Of a stretch of 8,744 nucleotides of DNA, positions 1 to 7,069 are shown one piece after another. The position numbers were made by a program, and so were the translations under genes. The DNA lies in the NCBI GenBank assembly GCA_963843065.1, contig CAWJKX010000158.1, positions 1 to 8,744 of the forward strand, given 5' to 3'. Below the pieces are notes generated by a model. It ran no database searches, was not told the DNA's origin, and saw only the letters and a program-made list of their open reading frames with translations. Source of the stretch: JAGVPT01 sp963843065 (lineage in GTDB: Bacteria; Bacteroidota; Ignavibacteria; UBA10030; UBA8401). Numbering within the stretch: position 1 is the first letter of the stretch; each line of letters starts with the position of its first letter.

Positions 1-1422
1 AAACCTGCTCAGGTCTTTATCCCTTACGATGGTATTAAGTTTCTCTTCGACCATTTCCTTCGTGATGGCCAATTTCGTCGCTGAAATTTTTTCCGGAGCT
101 TCGAAGAGAATTTCTTCCAGGAGCGATGTCATAATTGTGTGAAGCCGCCGGGCGCCGATGTTTTCCACTTCTTCGTTCACTTGAGTTGCGATACGCGCAA
201 TCGCCCGGATCGCGTCGTCAGAAAATTCGATCTCGATCCCGTCAGTCCTCAGCAGGGCAGTGTATTGCTTGATGAGTGCGTTCTGCGGCAGGGTGAGTAT
301 TTTGACGAAATCTTCTTCTGTCAGGCTCTTTAATTCAACGCGAATCGGGAACCGGCCTTGCAGTTCGGGAATCAGGTCGGACGGCTTGGAAACATGAAAT
401 GCGCCTGAGGCGATGAACAGCACGTGGTCTGTGCGGACCATGCCGTACTTGGTCGCGACCGTTGACCCTTCAACAATAGGAAGCAAATCGCGCTGGACGC
501 CTTCCCGTGAAACGTCGGGGCCGTTCATTGCACCCCGATTTCCTGCGATCTTGTCCACCTCGTCTAAAAAGACGATGCCGGAGTTTTCGACCCTGTGGAT
601 TGCGTCCTTCACCGCGGCGTCCTGGTCGATGAGTTTTTGTGCCTCTTCCTGGACGAGTATTTTCTTCGCGTCCGCAATCGAGAGCTTCCTCTTTTTCATT
701 TTCTTCGGCATCAGATTGCCGAATACGTCCTGCAGGTTTACGCCAATTTCTTCCAGATTCATCGGCCCGAGGATTTGCATGGCAGGGAACTGATCGCTCG
801 GCACATCAAGCTCGATGATCCTGTCGTCGAGCTGTCCGGCTTTGATTTTCTCCCTGAATCGTTCGCGGGTTTTTTCGTTCAGTTCTTCGTCGGACGGCGC
901 CTCGGCGGCAGTATTCGCATCGGTCTTTGATTTGCGGACAGAGGGAATGAGGATATCGAGAATTCGCTCTTCGGCAAGACGCTCTGCTTTTTCCTGCACT
1001 TCTCCGGTTCTCTCAGACTTCACCATCACAACGGCGAGCTCGGTTAAGTCCCGGATCATGGAATCGACGTCGCGTCCGACATACCCGACTTCAGTGAACT
1101 TCGACGCTTCGACTTTGATAAAAGGTGCATTCGATAGTTTCGCCAGCCTTCTTGCGATCTCTGTTTTCCCCACTCCCGTGGGCCCGATCAAAATAATATT
1201 GTTGGGCATAATCTCTTCGCGGAGATTTTCCGGCACCTGAAGTCGGCGCCAGCGATTCCGGAGCGCGATTGCTACCGATTTTTTCGCTTCGTGCTGGCCG
1301 ATGACGTACTTGTCCAGTTCGCGAACGATCTGCGTGGGTGTCAGCTCGTCCGAGCCTTTTCGGCTATCGGTGCGTCCTCCTGTGGAGGGTTGAGATTTTT
1401 CCGTTATGCTGAGTGTTTTCAT
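1..1422 (-). CDS. hslU: HslU, ATPase/unfoldase subunit of the HslUV protease (C-terminal end just off the window)
   Basis: HslU is the AAA+ ring ATPase that unfolds substrates and threads them into the HslV peptidase in the cytoplasm. The 474 codons visible start at an ATG (MKTLSITEK) and read without a stop to base 1. The N-terminal ELDKYVIGQ segment is typical of HslU. Walker A GPTGVGKT is at residues 80-87, the pore-loop GYVG at 113-116, and Walker B with FLDE ends at about residue 288. The intermediate (I) domain lies between the pore loop and Walker B, and the sensor-2 region carries NIGARRLHT. The last visible residues are DKDLSRF, matching the conserved HslU tail (DLSRFIL in E. coli), so only about two residues and the stop are missing. 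The N-terminus is about 23 residues longer than in E. coli HslU. The gene starts 4 bases after the hslV stop, so the two are surely co-transcribed and probably translationally coupled. Confidence 0.97.
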   Translation of the reverse strand, partial: MKTLSITEKSQPSTGGRTDSRKGSDELTPTQIVRELDKYVIGQHEAKKSVAIALRNRWRRLQVPENLREEIMPNNIILIGPTGVGKTEIARRLAKLSNAPFIKVEASKFTEVGYVGRDVDSMIRDLTELAVVMVKSERTGEVQEKAERLAEERILDILIPSVRKSKTDANTAAEAPSDEELNEKTRERFREKIKAGQLDDRIIELDVPSDQFPAMQILGPMNLEEIGVNLQDVFGNLMPKKMKKRKLSIADAKKILVQEEAQKLIDQDAAVKDAIHRVENSGIVFLDEVDKIAGNRGAMNGPDVSREGVQRDLLPIVEGSTVATKYGMVRTDHVLFIASGAFHVSKPSDLIPELQGRFPIRVELKSLTEEDFVKILTLPQNALIKQYTALLRTDGIEIEFSDDAIRAIARIATQVNEEVENIGARRLHTIMTSLLEEILFEAPEKISATKLAITKEMVEEKLNTIVRDKDLSRF

Positions 1423-1426
1423 CGGC

Positions 1427-1963
1427 TTACAATTCTTCGATTGAGATATTCTGGTTTGTGTAGATGCAAATTTCAGCGGCCGTTTTCATCGATTGGGTTA
1501 CGATCTCCTTGGCCGAGAGTTTGGTATAGGCGACAAGCATCCTTGCGGCTGCAAGAGCATAAGGACCACCGGATCCAATCGCAACGATGCCGTCGTCCGG
1601 TGTAATGACATCCCCTGTTCCTGAAATGATGAACGCATGTTCCTTGTCCAGCACTCCGATCATCGCCTCGAGGCGCCGCAGGTATTTATCGGTCCGCCAG
1701 TCTTTTGCCAATTCGACCGCAGAGCGTTCGAGGTGGCCCTGGTGCTTCTGGAGTTTTTCTTCGAACCGTTCCATCAAGGTGAACGCGTCAGCCGAAGCGC
1801 CGGCAAAGCCGACGAGGACTGAATTGTTGTACAAGCGCTGCACTTTTTTAGCCGTATGTTTGACAACGGTCGCGCCGAGCGTCACTTGACCGTCGCTGCC
1901 GAGTGCGACTTTGCCGTCGCGTGCAAGGCCGATAATTGTCGTAGAATGAATGGTGTTGTCCAT
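1427..1963 (-). CDS. hslV: HslV, threonine peptidase subunit of the HslUV protease
   Basis: HslV is the proteasome-beta-like peptidase that forms a double hexamer capped by HslU. At 178 residues it is the usual length. The mature enzyme should begin at Thr8 (TTIIGL), after a seven-residue propeptide MDNTIHS; with that numbering the expected active-site partners are present as Asp24 (mature 17) and Lys40 (mature 33). Other family signatures are SDGQVTLG (23-30), GFAGASADAFTL (52-63), KHQGHL, ELAKDWRTD (84-92) and IGSGGPYALAAAR (129-141). The ATG at 1963 is the natural start; its upstream Shine-Dalgarno is weak (GGA about 8 bases away). It follows rpoN after 21 bases and precedes hslU by 4. The propeptide resembles the longer leaders of some non-proteobacterial HslV proteins rather than the single Met of E. 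coli. Confidence 0.97.
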   Translation of the reverse strand: MDNTIHSTTIIGLARDGKVALGSDGQVTLGATVVKHTAKKVQRLYNNSVLVGFAGASADAFTLMERFEEKLQKHQGHLERSAVELAKDWRTDKYLRRLEAMIGVLDKEHAFIISGTGDVITPDDGIVAIGSGGPYALAAARMLVAYTKLSAKEIVTQSMKTAAEICIYTNQNISIEEL

Positions 1964-1984
1964 AGATGTCCGAACAATAAGTGA

Positions 1985-3442
1985 TTAGGAAATTTTTCTC
2001 CGCAGGCGTGCCACCGGAATCATCATCGACTCCCGGTATTTGGCAACCGTCCGCCGTGCGATATTGAAGCCTCGCTCATTCAATATCTCCGCGATGCGAT
2101 CGTCGCTCAGCGGTTTGTGCGGGTCTTCCGTTTCGAGGATCTCTTTGATGCGAAGCTTCACTTCTTTATTCGAAACGTCCTCGCCGCTTTGCATGCTGAT
2201 GCCTTCACTGAAGAAGTAGCGCAGTTCGTGGACGCCGAAATCCGTTTGAACATATTTCCCGTTCACAACGCGGCTGATCGTCGAAATGTCCATCTTGATG
2301 ACTGCGGCGATGTCTTTGTAGATCATCGGCTTCAGCCCGTCTCCGAACTCGAAAAATTGGCGCTGTTTGTCGACGATGGTGCGCATTACGCGCAGCATCG
2401 TGTCGCGCCGCTGGTAGATCGACGCGATGAACCATTTCGCCGCCTCAAACTTTTGCCGGATGAAGGTCTTCGTTTCGGCATTGACTCCGTTCTTTTTCTT
2501 CCGCGACATCATCTCTTTGTAATCTTTGTTGATGCGCAGCGGCGGAATGTTCTTATCGTTCAACTGGATGATGAACTCGCCGTCCTCGAAGTGGACGAGA
2601 AAGTCGACGGTGATGTAGTTTTCCTGAGTTGAAATCTCTCCCTCGCCGGGTTTCGGGTTGAGATGAGAAATCACGTCAAGAACCTCTTTCACCTCCTGGA
2701 GCGGGATCCCCAGAAGTTTTGAAAGCTGTTCGAAATGTTTCTTGGTGAACTCGTCAAAATATGTCTCGAGGATGACGCGCGCGAGTTTCTTCAGACGCGG
2801 CTCAAATTCGCGCCCTTCAAGCTGCAACAGGAGGCATTCCTGAAGTGTTCTTGACCCGATTCCTACGGGCTCGAGTCGTTGAACGCGCTTCAGAACAAGT
2901 TCCGCCTGCGGAACCGTCAATTGGAGACCGTGAGAGAGGTTGATGTCCTGCACGATCAGGCTCAAATCGCGTCGCAAGTAGCCGTCTTCGTCGATGTTGC
3001 CGATGATTTCATCCGCAACGAGCATGCCGGTTTCGGTCAGGTCGACAAGCTGGATCTGCGACCTGAGTTTCTGCAAGAGCGGTTCGGGCGCGGACATCGG
3101 GATCTCGTCGCGCTCTTCATCATCCTGCTGGTTGCTGGCTTTCGGTGTATATGCATTCTCATCGTTCACGAAATCTTCAAAAGTGAACTCTTCGTCCTTT
3201 TCTTTCTTTGCTTCGGCTTCACCGTCCGTTGCTTCTTCGACCTCCGGAGCTTCGTTTTCGGCATCTTCCTGGGCAACTTCAATCTCGTCTTCCACGCCTT
3301 CTTCAAGCAGCGGGTTCTGTTCCAATTCCGTTTTGATTCGCTGTTCGAGTGCGATGGTGGGGAGTTGAAGGAGCTTGAGGTACTGGATCTGCTGCGGTGT
3401 GAGTTTTTGAAGCAGCCGTTGCTGCTGTGAGATTTGAAGCAT
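1985..3442 (-). CDS. rpoN: RNA polymerase sigma-54 factor
   Basis: RpoN directs RNA polymerase to -24/-12 promoters and needs an AAA+ activator to open them. The 485-residue protein has the normal order of parts. Region I (residues 1-48) is rich in Gln and Leu (SQQQRLLQKL, PQQIQYLKLLQLP), the activator-responsive segment. Region II (about 50-100) is strongly acidic. The core-binding part follows, then a helix-turn-helix (DISTISRVVNGKYVQTDFG) and the diagnostic RpoN box ARRTVAKYRE at 462-471, which reads the -24 element. The ATG at 3442 has AGGA about 5 bases upstream. The gene starts 5 bases after the DUF3109 stop and ends 21 bases before hslV, so it sits inside the leftward operon. No activator gene and no convincing -24/-12 site is visible in the window, so its regulon cannot be inferred here. 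Confidence 0.97.
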   Translation of the reverse strand: MLQISQQQRLLQKLTPQQIQYLKLLQLPTIALEQRIKTELEQNPLLEEGVEDEIEVAQEDAENEAPEVEEATDGEAEAKKEKDEEFTFEDFVNDENAYTPKASNQQDDEERDEIPMSAPEPLLQKLRSQIQLVDLTETGMLVADEIIGNIDEDGYLRRDLSLIVQDINLSHGLQLTVPQAELVLKRVQRLEPVGIGSRTLQECLLLQLEGREFEPRLKKLARVILETYFDEFTKKHFEQLSKLLGIPLQEVKEVLDVISHLNPKPGEGEISTQENYITVDFLVHFEDGEFIIQLNDKNIPPLRINKDYKEMMSRKKKNGVNAETKTFIRQKFEAAKWFIASIYQRRDTMLRVMRTIVDKQRQFFEFGDGLKPMIYKDIAAVIKMDISTISRVVNGKYVQTDFGVHELRYFFSEGISMQSGEDVSNKEVKLRIKEILETEDPHKPLSDDRIAEILNERGFNIARRTVAKYRESMMIPVARLRRKIS

Positions 3443-3447
3443 AAATC

Positions 3448-4029
3448 CTAATCGCCTCTTTGAGAATTACATGAACGCTCTTCACATTCGGTCTCGAACC
3501 GCTGATACCATGTCCGTCCGTACGCTCGCACCAGAACGTCTTTTAAGAACTTGAACAGCGGTATTTTCTCGGTGCTTCCTTTTTTGAAAGCCGGTTCGCA
3601 TTCGTGTAAGTACTCAAACCTCAATTGCTCCGGGTTGCCGTAACTCGACCGTAAAGGGAACAAATGGCAGGAGAGAGGTTTCCGCCACTGAATTTCTTTG
3701 TTGTGAAACCCTTTTTCGAAAGAACATTTTGCGACGCCGCGGTCGTAATAGACAAAAACGCACGCTTGCTCATCTTTGCATTGTGTCGCATAGTATTCCG
3801 GTGCGCCTTCGACCAGACCATGGAGCTCGATCCAATCGGTGTGTTCTTTCGGAAGATACTTTTTCACGACAGGGTACGCATTGTAAATCTCATCCACTTC
3901 TTCGTCGGAAACCGGTGCGCCGCGACCGCCGTTCAGAGTGCAACAAGCGCCTTTGCACTCACCAAGGTCGCACACGAAGTGGACGTCAGCAACTCTGCCG
4001 TCAACTATGATTTCGTCGATTGTGAACAT
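3448..4029 (-). CDS. DUF3109 family cysteine-rich protein of unknown function
   Basis: This is a DUF3109-family protein, a cytoplasmic-looking family common in Bacteroidota with no assigned role. From the preferred ATG at 4029 it is 193 residues. The family pattern is clear: CDLGECKGACC near the N-terminus, an APVSDEEVDEI segment, CKDEQACVF, a KCSFEKGF segment, RKPLSCHLFPLR, HECEP, and a C-terminal PLFKFLKDVLVRAYG. The eight or so conserved Cys plus a His (CH in SCHLFP) suggest bound metal, perhaps an iron-sulphur cluster or zinc, by analogy with YkgJ-like CxxxCxxCC proteins; this is inference. An in-frame GTG at 4038 would add three residues, but the ATG puts the first Cys at residue 20, as in Bacteroides homologues I recall. 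There is no clear Shine-Dalgarno. It lies between dprA and rpoN, 5 bases ahead of rpoN. Confidence 0.88.
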   Translation of the reverse strand: MFTIDEIIVDGRVADVHFVCDLGECKGACCTLNGGRGAPVSDEEVDEIYNAYPVVKKYLPKEHTDWIELHGLVEGAPEYYATQCKDEQACVFVYYDRGVAKCSFEKGFHNKEIQWRKPLSCHLFPLRSSYGNPEQLRFEYLHECEPAFKKGSTEKIPLFKFLKDVLVRAYGRTWYQRFETECEERSCNSQRGD

Positions 4030-4034
4030 ATCAT

Positions 4035-4130
4035 TCACAATAAAGATATGTATTTTTGACGAGAAACAAAAGGTTTTTTGGCGTGATTATTGTATTGCGG
4101 AAGGCAACGTCAGGTCGATAGTCGCCATAG
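4035..4130 (-). promoter_or_regulatory. dprA-DUF3109 intergenic gap with a possible promoter
   Basis: The gap of about 100 bases between the dprA stop and the DUF3109 start is the longest one in the leftward series. Read on the minus strand its part nearest the gene is AT-rich. It contains TTTG, then about 18 bases, then TATCTTTA, which resembles the Bacteroidota -33/-7 promoter pattern (TTTG and TAnnTTTG). It could start a DUF3109-rpoN-hslVU transcript independently of dprA. No strong terminator hairpin was seen here. The match is weak and unproven. Confidence 0.25.
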
Positions 4131-5249
4131 CTACAGCTTTTGAAACATTTTTCCCGCAAGCTGCCGAACAAGGCCTTTAAATTCCAGGCTCAGCAAGTTC
4201 ACTAAGGTGTCCGGGATTGAAAGCCCCGACCGTTCCGACACAACATCGATATGGGACGGCTCGGATGTGAGGAGGTCGAAGATCTTTTGTTCAAAGATTG
4301 AAAGAATTACGGGTGTTTGCGGCTGTGCAAATTTCAAGATGGGGCGGAGCGAAGTATTCAATTCTGCAATGATGTCGTCTACCGATTGAACGAGTTTCGC
4401 ATGTCCGTCGCGAATAAGCCTGTTGGTGCCGAAGCTGTATTTTTCAGTGATGTTGCCGGGGATGCAGAAAAGCTCTCGGTTCTGGTCCAGGGTGGTTGAT
4501 GCGGTAATCATTGCCCCGCCGTTTTCGGCGGTTTCGATGATGAGTGTGCCGAGCGACATGCCGCTGATAATCCTGTTGCGCCGCGGGAAATTTCCCGGGT
4601 CGGGTTTTGTCCCCATAAAAAATTCGGAGATGACCGCGCCGCTCTCCTCAATTCGCTCGGCAAGTTTCTTATTTTCAGACGGATAAATAATATCGATGCT
4701 TGAGCCGATCACCGCAATTGTTCTTCCTCCGGCTTTTAATGAAGAGGAGTGCGCGACGGTGTCAATACCCCGTGCGAGCCCGCTGACGATTGTAATTCCT
4801 TTTTCTGAAAGCTCCTTTGCAAATCTTTCGGTGATAAGTTTTCCGTACGCCGAAGGAAGCCGTGTGCCGACAATGGCCACGGCATACTTATCATTTTTTT
4901 CGATTGTGCCGAGGACAAAGAGCAACGGCGGAGGGTCGTAAATCTTCCGGAGATATTCGGGATATTCATCGTGCCATAACGTTACAATTCGACCGTTGGC
5001 TTTGTTGACGAGAGAAAGCTGCTCTTCGGCAAAGGCCTCTCCGCCGGTGAAGTGGGCGATGGTGGACGCAAGCTTCTTGTCGATTCCTTCCGCCCGGATC
5101 AGCTCGCGGGGTGCGGCTTCGAGTACGGAAGTTGGCGATCCGAAATGTGTGATGAGGGTACGCAGCCGATTTGCCCCGACTCCGGGAATGGCAGAAAGCC
5201 GCAACAGGTCGGAGATATTAATCCCGCTTTGTGTTGTCGAAGTTTGCAT
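4131..5249 (-). CDS. dprA: DprA/Smf, DNA-processing protein (RecA loader in transformation)
   Basis: DprA binds incoming single-stranded DNA and loads RecA during natural transformation; it is also widespread in bacteria not known to be competent. The 372-residue protein has all three usual parts. An N-terminal helix-hairpin-helix region contains IPGVGANRLRTL (21-32). The Rossmann-like DprA core carries IVGTR (126-130), SGLARGID (156-163), IIYPSEN (187-193), FPRRNRIISG (221-230), GGAMITA (244-250) and IPGN (263-266). A C-terminal winged-helix DprA_WH domain occupies about residues 314-372. The ATG at 5249 is followed directly by family-like sequence, although its Shine-Dalgarno is poor. It lies 38 bases downstream of the microcompartment vertex gene. 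No com genes are in the window, so whether it serves transformation cannot be judged. Confidence 0.96.
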   Translation of the reverse strand: MQTSTTQSGINISDLLRLSAIPGVGANRLRTLITHFGSPTSVLEAAPRELIRAEGIDKKLASTIAHFTGGEAFAEEQLSLVNKANGRIVTLWHDEYPEYLRKIYDPPPLLFVLGTIEKNDKYAVAIVGTRLPSAYGKLITERFAKELSEKGITIVSGLARGIDTVAHSSSLKAGGRTIAVIGSSIDIIYPSENKKLAERIEESGAVISEFFMGTKPDPGNFPRRNRIISGMSLGTLIIETAENGGAMITASTTLDQNRELFCIPGNITEKYSFGTNRLIRDGHAKLVQSVDDIIAELNTSLRPILKFAQPQTPVILSIFEQKIFDLLTSEPSHIDVVSERSGLSIPDTLVNLLSLEFKGLVRQLAGKMFQKL

Positions 5250-5287
5250 TGTTGAAAATACGCGTATGGCGAGGTCCCCAAATGCCC

Positions 5288-5563
5288 TTATTGGCCCGCA
5301 ACATCTATTCCGTCAACGACAGCAACGATGACGGTGTGAACCGGAATATCTTTTCGTTTCAACGCCTGCTGTGCGCCTGCTCCTTCTTGAATGATCAATA
5401 CTTTGTCGCCCACGCCTGCATCGACCGTGTCGATGGCGAGAACATCTTTACCGATCAATGTACCGTTCAGGTCGATCGGCTGAACGATGAGCATTTTGTA
5501 CCCTCGCAGGGTTTGATTCTTTTGTGTCGATACGATCGTACCCGTGACTTTGCAGAGCGTCAA
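5288..5563 (-). CDS. EutN/CcmL-type bacterial microcompartment vertex protein (BMC-P)
   Basis: This 91-residue protein belongs to the EutN/CcmL family, whose pentamers cap the vertices of bacterial microcompartment shells. The length and layout fit: the N-terminal TLCKVTGTIVST, GYKMLIVQPID (21-31), an AIDTVDAGVGDKVLI segment (43-57), GAGAQQA in place of the usual GSSAR-like loop, and a final VHTVIVAVVDGIDV. The start is TTG at 5563; an in-frame TAG lies four codons upstream and a purine-rich AGAAGAAG sits about 8 bases before it, so the TTG is well supported. It starts 55 bases after the glmM stop and ends 38 bases before dprA. No BMC-H or BMC-T shell protein or encapsulated enzyme is in the window, so it is either a satellite vertex gene for a compartment encoded elsewhere or has another role. 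The family call is strong; the function here is not known. Confidence 0.88.
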   Translation of the reverse strand: MTLCKVTGTIVSTQKNQTLRGYKMLIVQPIDLNGTLIGKDVLAIDTVDAGVGDKVLIIQEGAGAQQALKRKDIPVHTVIVAVVDGIDVAGQ

Positions 5564-5618
5564 TTGAATCTTCTTCTAATGTGCAATTGTCCTTGAATTC
5601 TCGTTCAGCATTGAAGGA

Positions 5619-6467
5619 TCAACTGCGAATTTCCTTTTTGAATTTTTCAACGAGAGCGGCGGCTTCTTCACGCGACTGCGCCTCGGCGATCACCCGGATG
5701 ATCGGTTCCGTGTTTGATTTTCTCAGATGAACCCATGAGGATGCGAAATCTATTTTAAGCCCGTCATCCATGTTTGTTTTTTCAGATTTCGAATATTTCT
5801 CATGCAGTGCATGAAGAATAACGTCCGGCTTCAACGAACCAAGTTCGATCTTATCTTTCACAATCGTGTATTGAGGGAGGCTGGATTTAAGGTCGGAAGT
5901 TTTTCCGCCAAAATCCACCAGGAGTTGAAGAAATAGTCCGATCCCGACAACTGCGTCGCGGCCGTAATGTACCTCCGGCAAAATCACCCCGCCGCTTCCT
6001 TCTCCGCCGATAACGGAATGGAGCTCTTTCATTTTTGATGCAACGTTGATCTCGCCGACCGGCGTGCGGACAACCTTTGCACCGTATTCTGCTGCGATGT
6101 CGTCGACGGCTCGTGTTGTGGAGAGATTAACGACAACAGTGTGGTTTGTTCTTCCTAGTTGTTTTTCCGCCCCAAGAACAAATTTTACCACGGAAGCAAT
6201 TGTATACTCCTCGACGAAGGGCTTTCCCTGTTCATCAATGAAGACAAGCCTGTCAACATCCGGGTCGACGGCGATGCCGACGTCCGCTTTTTCCGCGACG
6301 ACCCGCTTCGCAAGGTCGCCGAGATTTTCGGGAATCGGCTCCGGTGTGTGCGAAAAAATCCCGCTGACGTCGCAGTTCATTTCGACGACATTGCAGCCGA
6401 ATTCGCGTAAGAGTTTTGGAACGATGATGCCCCCTGCGGCATTGACGCAATCCACGACCACTTTCAT
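5619..6467 (-). CDS. glmM: Phosphoglucosamine mutase, C-terminal part of a frameshifted gene
   Basis: This is the distal part (domains 2-4) of an alpha-D-phosphohexomutase, most like the Bacteroidota-type GlmM that converts glucosamine-6-phosphate to glucosamine-1-phosphate for UDP-GlcNAc. Visible in 282 residues are the magnesium loop DPDVDR (68-73), the sugar-binding loop GGEGSGG (154-160), HYGRD (167-171) and the C-terminal phosphate-binding SNTEPIIRV. The ATG at 6467 overlaps the stop of the upstream part as ATGA, but it is probably not the native start: the same frame read 15 codons further upstream gives LSLPYIHREQIRKRG, the expected family sequence linking domains 1 and 2. The broken halves together would make about 454 residues, normal for the family. 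A phosphomannomutase/phosphoglucomutase function cannot be excluded from sequence alone. Confidence 0.85.
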   Translation of the reverse strand: MKVVVDCVNAAGGIIVPKLLREFGCNVVEMNCDVSGIFSHTPEPIPENLGDLAKRVVAEKADVGIAVDPDVDRLVFIDEQGKPFVEEYTIASVVKFVLGAEKQLGRTNHTVVVNLSTTRAVDDIAAEYGAKVVRTPVGEINVASKMKELHSVIGGEGSGGVILPEVHYGRDAVVGIGLFLQLLVDFGGKTSDLKSSLPQYTIVKDKIELGSLKPDVILHALHEKYSKSEKTNMDDGLKIDFASSWVHLRKSNTEPIIRVIAEAQSREEAAALVEKFKKEIRS

Positions 6468-6982
6468 CCCCCTCTTCCGGATTTGTTCCCGATGAATGTA
6501 CGGGAGGGAAAGATGGATTTGATATGGTTGTCGATGTGCGATGAGTCAGCGGAATGTTTTCCCTGCTTATTCCATGGGGAGAAAACGAAATTTCCACTTT
6601 CGGCAATTTGCCAGAATTTCTTATTTTCATCGCTGTTGAGGAACATTCCCCCCGGCGCGAAGAATTTCATTCCATTCCATTGGATAGGGTTATGGCTCGC
6701 GGTAACGGCGATCCCCCCAGCGGCGTTCATTTTCTCAACTGCGAGAGCCACGGTCGGCGTGGGGCAAATGCCGATTGCCACAACATCGCATCCCATTTGG
6801 AGGAGAGTGGAACTGACGATATGTGCGATGCTCGCCCCTGTGACACGCCCGTCACGGCCGATAACAATTGTTCCCCGGTTGCAGTATTCTGCGAAGGCTG
6901 CTGCATATTTTACGACAACTTCTGGCGTCAAGTTATCGCCGACGACGCCACGGATCCCTGAAATACTGACCATTAACGACAT
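6464..6982 (-). CDS. glmM: Phosphoglucosamine mutase, N-terminal part of a frameshifted gene
   Basis: This is the proximal part (domain 1) of the same hexomutase. From the ATG at 6982 it begins MSLMVSISGIRG. It carries SISGIRG, VIGRDGR, the catalytic phosphoserine motif TASHNP (Ser96 counted from this ATG) and QWNGMKF. The ATG at 6982 is preferred because AGAGGA lies 9 bases upstream; a TTG at 7042 would prepend 20 hydrophobic residues not typical of the family, and ATG 6973 is a second option. Homology runs to HIKSI near 6512, after which the reading frame goes wrong and ends with an unrelated tail (from FPSRTF to the TGA at 6464-6466). The continuation is found in the -1 frame. The catalytic motifs are intact, so the lesion is recent, a sequencing or assembly error, or bypassed in some way. 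Confidence 0.85.
   Translation of the reverse strand: MSLMVSISGIRGVVGDNLTPEVVVKYAAAFAEYCNRGTIVIGRDGRVTGASIAHIVSSTLLQMGCDVVAIGICPTPTVALAVEKMNAAGGIAVTASHNPIQWNGMKFFAPGGMFLNSDENKKFWQIAESGNFVFSPWNKQGKHSADSSHIDNHIKSIFPSRTFIGNKSGRGG
6506..6514 (-). other. glmM: Frameshift site inside glmM
   Basis: On the minus strand the bases here read ATC TTT CCC in the upstream frame. Upstream, the family sequence ends as HIKSI; downstream, it resumes one base back as SLPYI. Adding one T to the TTT run would give an unbroken I-F-S-L-P-Y-I reading. The bases do not form a canonical -1 slippery heptamer, and the homopolymers are short, so an indel (biological or technical) is more likely than programmed frameshifting. 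Confidence 0.75.
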
Positions 6983-7027
6983 GCTGAAGCTTCCTCTTAA
7001 AAAATTGTAAAAGAAAATAAGAAAGAG

Positions 7028-7056
7028 ATTTAACGGAAGCAAGGCAAACGATGCAA
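7028..7056 (-). promoter_or_regulatory. Candidate promoter for the leftward glmM operon
   Basis: On the minus strand, TTGCAT (7056-7051) is followed after 17 bases by TTAAAT (7033-7028), a partial sigma-70-like match placed about 45 bases ahead of the preferred glmM ATG. The sequence between it and the start is AT-rich and ends in a good Shine-Dalgarno. It sits just outside the left end of the palindromic repeat. The match to consensus is modest. Confidence 0.3.
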
Positions 7057-7069
7057 TTGGTTGGTAGTC

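Noticed and set aside
413..1240. Plus-strand ORFs of 126 and 141 codons opposite hslU
   Set aside because: They are Ser/Phe-rich shadows of the hslU reading frame, which carries all HslU motifs without a stop.
2117..3430. Long plus-strand ORFs opposite rpoN (171 and 183 codons)
   Set aside because: They are antisense frames to a clearly recognised sigma-54 gene; their residues mirror its codon pattern and show no domain.
6464..6480. Programmed -1 frameshifting at the GGGGG run just before the glmM N-terminal stop
   Set aside because: Slippage there could join the two frames, but family-like sequence already resumes in the other frame 15 codons upstream, so the frame change lies near 6506-6514.
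6983..7042. TTG at 7042 as the glmM start, adding 20 hydrophobic residues like a signal peptide
   Set aside because: Hexomutases are cytoplasmic, and the ATG at 6982 has a well-placed AGAGGA and gives the normal family N-terminus.
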